Assembly: GCA_052258065.1 (NCBI GenBank) | Contig: JBQQPY010000004.1 | Span: forward strand, 1-9,560 | Length of the DNA stretch: 9,560 bases | Direction: 5' to 3' | From: JBQQPY01 sp052258065 | GTDB taxonomy: Bacteria > Pseudomonadota > Gammaproteobacteria > Enterobacterales > Enterobacteriaceae | In this document: one piece after another, positions 1-6,925 of the stretch | How the letters are laid out: the number at the start of each line of letters is the position of its first letter | How positions within the stretch are numbered: the first letter of the stretch is position 1 | The notes under the pieces: generated by a model | What the model was told of the DNA's origin: nothing | The model's database searches: none | The model's input: only the letters and a program-made list of their open reading frames with translations | Program-made: the position numbers and the translations under genes

Positions 1-97
1 AATACCAATGCATATAGCTTAACCTTCTTGCTGCTCTAATCTTTTTTCAGTTCCATTCAGCAATATTGCCTGTAGTGAAAGCCATACTCATATTTGA

Positions 98-448
98 AAA
101 CAAAATACGATAAATAATGAGCTATTTTGTTCTTGTCATTTAATTGAATTACACTGTATTTTTAGAGATTTGATAAAAAAGTGTTTAATTTTAGCGCCGA
201 TTATCCTTCAAGAAACCTCCCGCTTTATACAGGAATTTATCATGAAGCTAAAATGCGCTTATATTGATAAGAGCAGAAAATATTAAGCTCACAAGATGAT
301 GTCATTCAGCATATTATCGGACGTATCGCTTATGCACAATGCGGAACTGAACCTCCGACTGCTGGAGGCGAGCGAGCCCTTCCGAAAGACAATAATCACA
401 ACACTAATATCGATAATAGTGACCCAGTGGAAACAACCTCACAAATAA
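98..448 (+). pseudogene. Decayed reading frame, product not recognised
   Basis: One + strand frame stays open for 62 codons (98-283), meets a TAA at 284-286, then stays open for 53 codons to a TAA at 446-448. Around 300-400 the base composition is less AT-rich than its surroundings, and the translation looks protein-like (for example a stretch reading NAELNLRLLEASEPFRKT). A second + frame is also open for about 70 codons across 271-480 and ends at 481-483, so an old frameshift near 270-285 is an alternative reading. No start codon with a ribosome binding site is visible and no family is recognised. The same frame continues with many stops to about 770, including an open run at 659-768. I call it a remnant; the strand and frame are less certain than its decayed state. 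Confidence 0.35.
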
Positions 449-1534
449 CGAGTACCAGATCTTATTGTTCTGTTATTTTTTAAAGTTATATAGGTCAGCA
501 AGCTGAATATGATTCGAGGCTATATCGAGTAAATTTATTAATACTATCCTGATATAAGTTACTGAAAATAATTCTTTCATACACTGAATTTAGTCCCATT
601 CTGTTATAAGCAATGATGCAGTTAGCAATTAAGCTTTCTGTATAGGCACTGATGCGGTTTTAAAAGATCCCTTTACTCTGCAATACACCGTGAAAAGTTT
701 TCCGTATATTACTCTAAAGTTAATGGTAAGCCTCTTTACAGTCTCTGGCAATTCGTATGGCTTTCCTGAAAAAGCATATCGTCAATCAGATTTTGGATAT
801 GAATTTTTTAAAATTTCATTTATTAAAATAATGCTGCTTTCAATATTGCATAACGGGCATGGAAATTAAATTTCCGAATGATATTGCTTTGCGTGTTCTC
901 CTGTATGATGAGTGACAGTAATATACTTATAGCAGCCTTCCGTTGAAAACTTGTGACTCAGTATTGATTATATTTTTGTATTTTATTATGCTTGTATCGT
1001 TATTATCTGTTATGATATGGATATCAATATTGTTTTTATTTTTTTAAACCATATTCTAAAGAGAATGCCTTTCGTACTCATTTAGGCCGATATTTTTAGC
1101 ATTGACTAAGACATAAATGGCAATAAAAATTCACAGGAACATACTGCGTCCCTTACTGAGGTATTTTCTAGATTGACGCGACTGAATCGCGCTGTTAATT
1201 GTTGAAATTTTTGCCCGTCAACATCTGCCAGTATTTCGTCATCCATGAGATATCACTGAATATGGGCAATGAATGAATATGATTACTGATAATAGCATTA
1301 GCAGAATATAAGATGTCAACACAAATCAAGTCTTCTTGTGTCAGCGCAGCGGGTTAATGTCAAGATCTAATATATCCGCTATTTTTATAACACTAAAGCC
1401 GAACGCTTCTAATAACAAATAGGTTATTCTTGCCAGTTGGCGCGGCTTTTCCCGTTTGATTTAACGATCCTTTATGTAGGTAAAACCACCCCACATAAAA
1501 ATTATACTGTTATTGATTTCAGCTTTGGGAAATT
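449..1534. other. AT-rich stretch without an intact gene
   Basis: No intact gene, RNA gene or repeat is visible here. Several frames show short open runs of 30 to 50 codons. On the - strand the clearest are one at about 1094-1246 beginning with an ATG (protein-like, starting MDDEILADVDGQKFQQL) and another at about 825-956. On the + strand there is a run at 659-768. Open runs on both strands overlap, so the true coding strand of this part cannot be settled by eye. The best reading is eroded coding DNA, possibly the downstream continuation of the - strand remnant at 1535-2266, whose frame is shared with the 1246 ATG. Confidence 0.4.
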
Positions 1535-2266
1535 TTAAAAGCAGGCATTATCCAATTTCTTTTTACTACTAAAGAGCAAGCTCCAACATTTCTGTCCTGT
1601 GTTAATTTCTCGAATATTGAATCCCGGGTTATTATTATTTTCTATATTACGAGTGGTTTGCACTCAAGCATTATAGAGTTCCTGAAGAGCATTATCGAGA
1701 CTCTCTTTATAAGAAGTGAGGATTTTAGAGTGACCAATATCCGCTGAGGTCTTTTCAAGATTATCTGCCAGAATATCGGTAATCAAATCGGTATTAATAT
1801 CATAAAAAGATACACTATCGTTGACATATAATCTTTCTCTGTTAATTTTATGACAAACTTTCTAATAAACAAAAAACTCGAAAAGATAGAAATAGATATG
1901 AGTATCGGTTGGCTTTCGTTTAAAATATCTGGTTATTATTTTAGGTGCAGTAAATTCATCATAATCAGAAGTCAGTATATTGTTCTGTAATATCAGAATA
2001 TTAGAGAACTTCGTTTTTTGATAAGCGTCATGACCGGAAAATCCTTTGGTAAAAATATACAAACCATAAAGCTATAAGGCTTTTTCTGCTTCCATTGTGA
2101 CGGCGGTCTATTGAAAGTATTTTTGACCAGCGAGAATAATATTGAATGCAGTAATGCCATCATACCGATTAATAAGTATCGTAATATGCTCACCAATTAA
2201 TTCTACTATCGATTCGATAATGGTATTTAGTCTCTTGTCTTCATCGGTAAATATATCTCTTAAAAT
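1535..2266 (-). pseudogene. Multiply interrupted reading frame, product not recognised
   Basis: A single - strand frame reads 52 codons (2266-2111), TAG (2110-2108), 11 codons, TAG (2074-2072), 69 codons, TAG (1864-1862), 65 codons, TGA (1666-1664), 42 codons, TAA (1537-1535). Thus 239 sense codons are broken by only four internal stops with no frame change, far longer runs than expected by chance in DNA this AT-rich. The translation is mixed and soluble-looking, with acidic helical stretches (for example DEDKRLNTIIESIVELIGEH and LADNLEKTSADIGHSKILTS). I see no signal peptide or known motif. Upstream on the same strand, at about 2450-2760, another frame has protein-like runs (one of 34 codons) with more stops, so the original gene may have started near 2760 and suffered a frameshift. 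It is probably the relic of a large protein; a toxin or effector is possible but unsupported. Confidence 0.55.
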
Positions 2267-2800
2267 TTAGTGTGTTAAGTAAACAAGTAATTAGCGAAAT
2301 ATACTATGTATTTAAGACAATAACGGAGAGAATTGATAATATAAGATTGTATTTATGATTCAAAATCTCATGTATAGAAATAATAACCGAACCGAGAAAA
2401 GATTACTTGTCTCCTTGATGTTTATATAATCACATGAAATACGCCAAGTAAAAATATAGGAGATGAATAACTGTAATAAATATTCGCAATAAATTAAATA
2501 TCACTACTAATGTCTTTCAATGAGAAGTTAAAGAATTGCTATTTAGACTTAAAATAGCTTTATTAAAGAATGAAGCAAATACGCGTTTTAGTATTACTAT
2601 ACTGCGCCAGAGTCTTCCTTTTAAATAGAGTTAATGTGAAGTAAAGTCGTTGTTCGTGGACACTGAATTACGGTCAGCTATAAAGCCCTTTGATTTCAGT
2701 ATTTGACAATACTTATATACGTTTAATATTTTCCAATCATTCGCTGAAAGCAAGGCACTGTAAAACTATACAAGTTTAATGCAAAATGCCTTCAATGCAA

Positions 2801-2830
2801 GAAGTGCAAAAAGTACACTTTTTACACTTC
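2801..2830. promoter_or_regulatory. 30-bp imperfect palindrome upstream of the recombinase
   Basis: Two 14-bp half-sites (2801-2814 and 2817-2830) are inverted around a 2-bp centre (2815-2816) and differ at one position. The site lies about 105 bp upstream of the recombinase ATG. A symmetric site of 28-30 bp with a 2-bp centre is the architecture of serine-recombinase crossover sites, and resolvases usually act next to their own gene and repress it. It could instead be the operator of an unrelated regulator. Confidence 0.5.
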
Positions 2831-2884
2831 CACCATTGATGATAAAATATTGCGCTAATCAGCATCTTTCAGTACAAAAACTTA

Positions 2885-2893
2885 TGCTATAAT
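2885..2893 (+). promoter_or_regulatory. Extended -10 promoter for the recombinase gene
   Basis: A perfect TATAAT (2888-2893) is preceded by TG plus one base, an extended -10 element that can work with a poor -35; no good -35 is visible at the usual spacing. Transcription would begin near 2900, giving a leader of about 35 nt. A TAAGG ribosome binding site (2920-2924) precedes the ATG at 2935 by 10 nt, so 2935 is the original start of the recombinase gene. Confidence 0.6.
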
Positions 2894-2968
2894 CATCGTG
2901 CATTTAATATAAATATCAGTAAGGTTTTTACACTATGAGCAGTACAATATCAAATATTCAGTTTTATC

Positions 2969-3547
2969 GTGTTGGTTATGCGGGTTAGTAGCGTCGGACA
3001 AAACCTGGACTCCCAGATTGATGATTTAAAGAAAGCCGGTTGCAGCAAAATATTTATCGACAAAATGACGAGCTCGCGAATGAACAGGCCTGGGTGGGAG
3101 CAATTGCTGGAGCATTTACGTTCAGGTGACAGCTTGGTCGTGACTGAACTGAGTCGAATGACACGCTCATTGCTTGATATGCTGCAAACAACCCAACAAC
3201 TGGAGATGAGGAAAATTAGTTTAATCTCGCTGAGGGAAAATATCGACACTACTACAGCAACGGGGCGTGGGTTTTTATCCATGATGGGGGTCATTCACCA
3301 GATGGAACGAGAACTTAAAGCTGAACGTGCAGCTGCCGGGAGAGCTTCAGCCAAAGCCAGAGGTAAAAGCGGCGGTCGTCCACGCACTGATCCTGAAAAA
3401 TTAGAGCATGCCAGAATTTTATACGAAAACTCAGAAAAAACTGCTAGTAAAGTTTGTGAACTGACGGGTGTTGGTCGAAGAACCTTTTTTTCGTACCTTC
3501 AACAACATAGGGGTCGTATTAATAGACAAATGCAGGGAAATTCATAA
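2969..3547 (+). CDS. Serine recombinase (resolvase/invertase family), N-terminal frameshift
   Basis: Small serine recombinase that cuts and rejoins DNA at short sites through a covalent phosphoserine; on plasmids this usually means multimer resolution or inversion. The open frame has 192 residues from a GTG. Visible motifs are R5-V-S7-S (catalytic serine), the arginine pair R63/R66 in ELSRMTRS, the TATGRG motif (96-101) leading into the long E helix (about 100-130), a GGRPR linker (135-139) and a C-terminal helix-turn-helix (about 155-181). The original start is the ATG at 2935 with promoter and ribosome binding site. From there the frame reads FYRVGYA and hits a stop at 2986-2988, because the expected YARVSS needs two more bases near 2981. 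From the GTG start the protein keeps the serine but loses the first beta strand, so activity is doubtful. The next gene starts 4 nt after the stop. Confidence 0.85.
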   Translation: MLVMRVSSVGQNLDSQIDDLKKAGCSKIFIDKMTSSRMNRPGWEQLLEHLRSGDSLVVTELSRMTRSLLDMLQTTQQLEMRKISLISLRENIDTTTATGRGFLSMMGVIHQMERELKAERAAAGRASAKARGKSGGRPRTDPEKLEHARILYENSEKTASKVCELTGVGRRTFFSYLQQHRGRINRQMQGNS

Positions 3548-3551
3548 TAAC

Positions 3552-3926
3552 ATGAAGAGACAAAAGCAAGGCGCCGAAAGTCACCACCAAGTGATTAATG
3601 TTGATGAGTTGGTTGATGAAATGCCTGAAGTAGCACTAAAAACGCTACATGATCGCATTGTTAAGCGCCTCAACATATTACAGCGTCAGCGAACAATGCA
3701 AAGCATGGCTGACTTTCGCCCCGGGGATATAGTGCGTTTCCAGACTGACGAGCGTGAAATTACGGGCGTCCTAATACGACTGAATAAAAAATCGGTCTCA
3801 GTTCATACTGAGAATGGTAATCGCTGGAACGTCGCCCCGCAACTACTAACATTGGTGAAGCGGTCACTTGCCATTGAGTCTCTAGAGAGCATACTGGAAC
3901 AAACCAGCAATAAGTCGCTGCATTAA
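3552..3926 (+). CDS. Small SH3/KOW-like protein next to the recombinase
   Basis: A 124-residue cytoplasmic protein with no signal peptide or membrane segment. Residues 1-50 are polar and probably helical (INVDELVDEMPEVALKTLHD, then a basic stretch ending NILQRQR). Residues 54-102 look like a small beta barrel of SH3/KOW type: FRPGDIVRF, ITGVLIRLNKKSVSVH and NRWNVAPQLL, alternating strands with a conserved-looking PGD turn. Such folds often bind nucleic acid, but the function here is unknown. It starts 4 nt after the recombinase stop, so the two are probably co-transcribed. AGGGA at 3534-3538 is a ribosome binding site at a long spacing of 13 nt. A longer frame from 3468 is open but would overlap the recombinase by 80 nt, so I prefer the ATG at 3552. 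The C-terminal 14 residues differ from the right-arm copy because of a 1-base indel. Confidence 0.75.
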   Translation: MKRQKQGAESHHQVINVDELVDEMPEVALKTLHDRIVKRLNILQRQRTMQSMADFRPGDIVRFQTDEREITGVLIRLNKKSVSVHTENGNRWNVAPQLLTLVKRSLAIESLESILEQTSNKSLH

Positions 3927-4581
3927 AACAAGGAGTTAGATTTACTCGTCATTTTCGAGGGTTCTTCTACTGGAATGCCTAGTAAACGGCATGTATGCTT
4001 TCGTTTGCCTACTGACCCGCCGTGTCGACTTCAGAACTCGCCCGCGATATTAACAGATACCGTTGGCCGTCTCCGCCGCTGGCCGCCTTTGTCTGCGCTT
4101 GTGCTTTATTAATCTTTATTGAATATCAATATCTTCATCACGGTTAATTATGTCAGCCCTTTATGCTATCGGTCAACCAGCACTACTACGGAATCGGCTA
4201 ACTTCTGCTATTCTATGTTAACCTCTTACAATATCAGCAACCCTGTGGCAGAACAACAGACTTCCCAGGGTAATGCGCGCGACTTTTCTGCTTATGGCAG
4301 TCGGTTATACGTTACAGTGTTCTGTGTGAGTATAGGGCTTTGAAGATACTGGACGCCTGACGCCGCTGCGCCGACTAAACCGCTTCCTGTTGGTCAGGTC
4401 AGCATTTTGCTTTTGGCTTCCTTCAGATCCCCCTTGTGTTAAGCACTTTAGCCGTTCAGCTAGCGTTTTCCCTCACCGGGTATGCAGAGGACTTTCTCTT
4501 CCCAGTAGCCCATTGATTACCACAGTCAACGGATAGCGCCTGTCAAGGCACTACGCACTCCATGCCCGGCGCACCAAAATA
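3927..4581. other. Intergenic region without a recognised gene
   Basis: This 655-bp stretch separates the recombinase operon from the rep control region and is repeated, almost unchanged, at 8117-8783. It is less AT-rich than the first 2.8 kb. The only coding candidate I would mention is a 41-codon frame on the + strand (GTG 4022 to TAA 4145-4147) with a short hydrophobic segment (PPLAAFVCACALLIFI) but no ribosome binding site. A 74-codon frame at 4119-4343 starts at TTG, lacks a ribosome binding site and shows no domain. No promoter with both elements is convincing. Confidence 0.4.
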
Positions 4582-4611
4582 AAAAGCCCGCTTGCTAGTC
4601 TGCGGGCTTTT
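4582..4611. terminator. Strong bidirectional terminator upstream of the rep leader
   Basis: A run of A, the stem GCCCGC (4586-4591), a 10-nt loop, the stem GCGGGC (4602-4607) and TTTT follow each other, so the hairpin has a U-tract on either strand. It separates transcription of the recombinase operon from the repA leader. Two more small hairpins follow (4614-4627 and 4631-4644), making the stretch 4582-4644 highly structured. Confidence 0.75.
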
Positions 4612-4715
4612 CGCTATCGTGTGATAGTGCGCGGGTAAGCCCGCTGTTCAGGCCGCTCCCCTAAAGTGAGCAGGTGCCTGGCGTCAGAGAAAAAGCTTTT
4701 CCTGGCCTCAGAACG

Positions 4716-4787
4716 CAAAAAACCCCGATAGGTTCATCTTGGCAGAGGTATCTATCAGGGTATTGCGAATCGTTAGAGCACGTATTC
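4716..4787 (-). ncRNA. Antisense copy-number control RNA (CopA/RNAI type)
   Basis: About 72 nt transcribed against the repA leader. The promoter on the - strand is TTGAAA (4823-4818), a 17-nt spacer and TAGTAT (4800-4795); the start should be near 4787. The RNA ends with a hairpin (4760-4752 paired with 4731-4723, nine pairs including one G-U) and a run of six U, a proper intrinsic terminator. In IncFII, IncB and IncI plasmids an RNA of this size and position binds the complementary hairpin of the repA mRNA and blocks leader-peptide translation and pseudoknot formation. The loop carries UUGGC in the sense strand, the U-turn type loop known from this family. It is also the main incompatibility determinant. 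Confidence 0.85.
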
Positions 4788-4857
4788 AAGAAGAATACTA
4801 GCCCAATGAAGATTAGCTTTCAAGTGTTAGAAGACACTTCCACCCTCTGCTCTGCCA
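4740..4857 (+). promoter_or_regulatory. Pseudoknot in the repA leader
   Basis: The loop of the antisense-target hairpin (TGGCAGAG, 4740-4747; stem 4723-4731 with 4752-4760) is perfectly complementary over 8 bases to CTCTGCCA at 4850-4857, which ends 3 nt before the repA ATG. This is the arrangement that activates rep translation in IncB, IncI-alpha and IncL/M plasmids. repA has no Shine-Dalgarno sequence of its own at normal spacing, which fits a dependence on the pseudoknot and on leader translation. The right arm has the same pair at 7841-7848 and 7951-7958. Confidence 0.75.
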
Positions 4858-4880
4858 TAAATGCAGGAAGCAGTGGCTAA
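4806..4880 (+). CDS. RepA leader peptide (Tap/RepY type)
   Basis: A 24-codon frame beginning MKISFQVLED and ending NAGSSG overlaps the first 20 nt of repA. R1 Tap is also 24 residues and likewise overlaps the repA start. In this family the peptide itself is not important: ribosomes translating it open the hairpin that hides the repA start, so repA is translated by coupling. Here translation would run through the hairpin 4822-4827/4834-4839 and through the distal pseudoknot strand at 4850-4857. The ribosome binding site is weak (AGAAG at 4789-4793, inside a hairpin 4782-4798) and the -35 of the antisense RNA promoter lies within the coding sequence. The frame is also open upstream to 4674, but that start lies before the antisense target hairpin and has no ribosome binding site. 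Confidence 0.7.
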   Translation: MKISFQVLEDTSTLCSAINAGSSG

Positions 4881-5706
4881 ACAGTTTTCCTCTTGCACGA
4901 CTAAAAAGATCCTCCACAACACTATCCGTGACTGCTATGTCAGTAATCCTTATCCGCGCTATCAGCAGCTGAAAGCGGATGCAGTCAAGCCTGCGATATT
5001 GAAAGTTCTCGTCAAGATGGCTCAGGACAGCAATCCTTCCCGGCATGAAGCCTGGTACACCACGCCACGCCTTGACCTGAAAACCGGCCTGAAAAAACCA
5101 TTTATGAAACGGATGAACGCCCACCGGGCACGGGCGGTTAACGCGCTGATGGTAGCGATGGCAGACCGGCTGAATATCGTCTCTGCTAAGGTAGAGGCCA
5201 GTGTAGAGCAGCTGTCAGACTGGTGTGGCCTGTCAACAGGGAGCCGAGCTAAAAAGAGCATTTCACGCGCCAGCAGAGCGCTGACGACTCTGGAAGAGCT
5301 GGGTGCCATCAAATGCGAAAGGGTCTGGGACGACACTACCCATTCCTATATCCCTAAGATTATCTGGGTTACTGAGCTGTTCTTTGTACTTATCAATTAC
5401 GAGGTAGGCAAATTTCTGGCAGCTCAGAACCAGCAGTTGGCGTGGGAGAACCAGAAGCTGCGGGCGAAAAGTGAAGGTCCTATAACTCTGAGCGAAGCCC
5501 GGAGGCGCGCCAAAGAAAATCACATCAAGAAAGCGTTTGATTACCGTCTAAAGAGAAGGGTCTTTAACAAGCAGCGCCGTCTTGCGTGCAAGATTAATGA
5601 GATGCAGCCGTCGCAAGCACGGCATTCTATCATGAATAACCTGGTGAAGCTGCACAGCAACTGCGGCGTCTGGTCGACCAGCGTTACTATTCCCTGCGCA
5701 AGCTAG
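4861..5706 (+). CDS. repA: Replication initiator RepA, left copy, frameshifted C-terminus
   Basis: Initiator of the IncFII_repA family, which binds the adjacent oriR in cis and opens it together with DnaA. The left copy has 281 residues. Residues 1-267 equal the right copy, including the helix-turn-helix region (about 114-149: SVEQLSDWCGLS followed by KSISRASRALTTLEELG) and the basic tract at 209-245. A 31-bp deletion after codon 267, compared with the right arm, shifts the frame, so the last 36 residues are replaced by 14 unrelated ones ending at a TAG at 5704-5706. The ancestral stop would be at 5739-5741. The start at 4861 is chosen because it lies just after the pseudoknot and overlaps the leader peptide. 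The lost C-terminal segment lies beyond the helix-turn-helix, so residual DNA binding is possible, but the right copy is the better candidate for the working initiator. Confidence 0.85.
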   Translation: MQEAVAKQFSSCTTKKILHNTIRDCYVSNPYPRYQQLKADAVKPAILKVLVKMAQDSNPSRHEAWYTTPRLDLKTGLKKPFMKRMNAHRARAVNALMVAMADRLNIVSAKVEASVEQLSDWCGLSTGSRAKKSISRASRALTTLEELGAIKCERVWDDTTHSYIPKIIWVTELFFVLINYEVGKFLAAQNQQLAWENQKLRAKSEGPITLSEARRRAKENHIKKAFDYRLKRRVFNKQRRLACKINEMQPSQARHSIMNNLVKLHSNCGVWSTSVTIPCAS

Positions 5707-5741
5707 CCGCATCTACAGCCCCACCTCCAGACACTCCCTAA

Positions 5742-5903
5742 ATTCTCTTTTATCCGGCTTTACGCCCCTGAGAAAATAATACTCATCACAGTGTAGGATT
5801 CCTCACGCCCTTACCCGGCCATGCCCTTTATTTTTTAAGCATTTCTTCAGTTATTCGCCCTACGCGAACTACGTTTTTCTGCCAAAATCGTCTCTAGTCT
5901 TTT
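5742..5903 (+). promoter_or_regulatory. CIS spacer between repA and oriR (left)
   Basis: The 162 bp between the ancestral repA stop and the DnaA box match the length of the CIS element of R1, about 166 bp, which by established work couples termination of the rep mRNA to loading of RepA on the nearby origin. I see no strong intrinsic hairpin terminator here; in R1 termination in CIS is Rho-dependent. The identification rests on position and length, not on sequence similarity. Confidence 0.55.
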
Positions 5904-6131
5904 TTATCCACAAATAAATGCAAGCGAAAGCTATCAATAGATAATATCTATGTAATAGATGCAAAATAACTGCAAGTACTTATTACAAAAAAAAATAATT
6001 AAGAGCGCTATTCTGGGGATAACCTTACTATCGGATCACACTCCAAAGCCCTAATTGCAAAAACCCCAAGAGCTTGGTCTATAACGAATAAGCCCGCACC
6101 GCTCAGTCACTATAATTTATCCCTAGCTTCA
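5904..6131 (+). other. oriR: Replication origin oriR with DnaA box (left)
   Basis: It begins with a consensus DnaA box TTATCCACA (5904-5912), as in IncFII origins. AT-rich DNA follows, with TGCAAG/TGCAAA at 5919, 5960 and 5971 (spacings of 41 and 11 bp, near whole helical turns), a 15-bp palindrome ATAGAT-AAT-ATCTAT (5937-5951) and a run of nine A ending in TAATTAAG. The repeats could be RepA binding sites. The arm homology ends at 6131, so the end of the minimal origin is not defined by sequence. Confidence 0.7.
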
Positions 6132-6244
6132 ATTGGTAAACAGACCTGCCATTGCTGTTCAATATTACTACTAGGCGCCAGCGACTTTAGTGAAATACTG
6201 CTAAAACCCGGCGCGGCCGGTACTATCCTTACAGATAACCCAAC

Positions 6245-6272
6245 ATCTGCTCTTCATCATGTGAGAGCAGAT
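6245..6272 (+). terminator. Hairpin in the unique centre, possible terminator
   Basis: A perfect 9-bp stem (6245-6253 with 6264-6272) with a 10-nt loop is followed by TTTT on the + strand. It overlaps the stop of the small - strand frame. A second hairpin (AAGGCTT 6277-6283 with AAGCCTT 6295-6301) follows at once. The U-tract is short, so terminator function is only possible. Confidence 0.4.
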
Positions 6273-6430
6273 TTTAAAGGCTTGAGCAAAACGAAAGCCT
6301 TCTGATTCAACTGTAGTAACACGAAATCCAAAGAGTTAAAGATAAAAAAATCTAAAAGCGAAAAACTACCATGCAATACCCCTAACATTACGGAAACGAA
6401 AACTAGAACACGATTAGTTACAGCGTCCAT
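6257..6430 (-). CDS. Small hydrophobic protein in the unique centre
   Basis: A 57-residue frame from the ATG at 6430 (MDAVTNRVLVFVSVMLG) or 62 residues from a TTG at 6445. Residues 8-40 are strongly hydrophobic (VLVFVSVMLGVL, then SLLDFFIFNSLDFVLL), so one or two short membrane segments are likely. No clear Shine-Dalgarno sequence precedes either start and the family is not recognised. It is the only coding candidate in the 406-bp centre and is transcribed in the same direction as the right repA, downstream of its origin. It may be a small membrane protein or a chance frame; the consistent hydrophobic pattern slightly favours the former. Confidence 0.35.
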   Translation of the reverse strand: MDAVTNRVLVFVSVMLGVLHGSFSLLDFFIFNSLDFVLLQLNQKAFVLLKPLKSALT

Positions 6431-6537
6431 AATGTTTTTTATCAACTATGCAACCGGTTAGCAAAAGAACTGTAAGCAGGCCGCTGAGGTTATTTTTGGT
6501 TTTTTATGTTTTTTAGGTGTTTACCAATTTAGTCACC

Positions 6538-6763
6538 TGAAGCTAGGGATAAATTATAGTGACTGAGCGGTGCGGGCTTATTCGTTATAGACCAAGCTCT
6601 TGGGGTTTTTGCAATTAGGGCTTTGGAGTGTGATCCGATAGTAAGGTTATCCCCAGAATAGCGCTCTTAATTATTTTTTTGTAATAAGTACTTGCAGTTA
6701 TTTTGCATCTATTACATAGATATTATCTATTGATAGCTTTCGCTTGCATTTATTTGTGGATAA
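6538..6763 (-). other. oriR: Replication origin oriR with DnaA box (right)
   Basis: Mirror copy of the left origin with the DnaA box at 6763-6755 on the - strand. It differs from the left copy in the poly-A length (seven instead of nine). It lies next to the intact repA and, since RepA of this family acts in cis, is the better candidate for the active origin. The two origins face each other across about 400 bp. Confidence 0.7.
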
Positions 6764-6925
6764 AAAAGACTAGAGACGATTTTGGCAGAAAAACGTAGTT
6801 CGCGTAGGGCGAATAACTGAAGAAATGCTTAAAAAATAAAGGGCATGGCCGGGTAAGGGCGTGAGGAATCCTACACTGTGATGAGTATTATTTTCTCAGG
6901 GGCGTAAAGCCGGATAAAAGAGAAT
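6764..6925 (-). promoter_or_regulatory. CIS spacer between repA and oriR (right)
   Basis: This is the 162 bp between the intact repA stop and the DnaA box, the same length as on the left and close to the 166-bp CIS element of R1. It is assigned by position and length only. Confidence 0.55.

Larger units (their letters stand above)
3127..6131 (+). repeat. Left arm of a 3-kb inverted repeat
   Basis: This arm pairs with 6538-9560 in inverted orientation. Paired positions sum to 12698 over the repA control region, 12667 after the 31-bp deletion in left repA, 12669 after a poly-A length difference (nine A here, seven T on the right) and 12687 at the outer edge. The arms are otherwise nearly identical. 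The right arm is cut by the window, so this repeat may extend left of 3127. Confidence 0.95.
6132..6537. other. Unique centre between the inverted arms
   Basis: These 406 bp are not part of the continuous arms. At the edges, 12 bp (6131-6142 and 6518-6529) are again inverted copies, offset by about 9 bp present only on the right, where AGGTG (6515-6519) and CACCT (6534-6538) form a small palindrome. The rest holds the hairpins at 6245-6301 and the small hydrophobic frame. Confidence 0.8.

Noticed and set aside
2950..3294. 114-codon - strand frame
   Set aside because: It lies opposite the recombinase gene, whose catalytic motifs are on the + strand.
4119..4343. 74-codon frame on the + strand, mirrored at 8355-8579 on the - strand
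   Set aside because: It starts at TTG, has no ribosome binding site and no recognisable domain. Its presence in both arms only reflects the inverted repeat.
4674..4880. 68-codon frame containing the leader peptide
   Set aside because: The upstream start lies before the antisense-target hairpin and has no ribosome binding site; the 24-codon version from 4806 matches the known leader peptide length and placement.
4813..5523. Three long frames on the - strand across repA (and their mirror copies at 7175-7885)
   Set aside because: They are antisense to repA; the coding strand is set by the RepA family match, the leader peptide and the pseudoknot.
6515..6538. Possible replication fork arrest (ter) site at the arm-centre junction
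   Set aside because: The sequence does not match the Tus-binding consensus as I know it; only a short palindrome is present.
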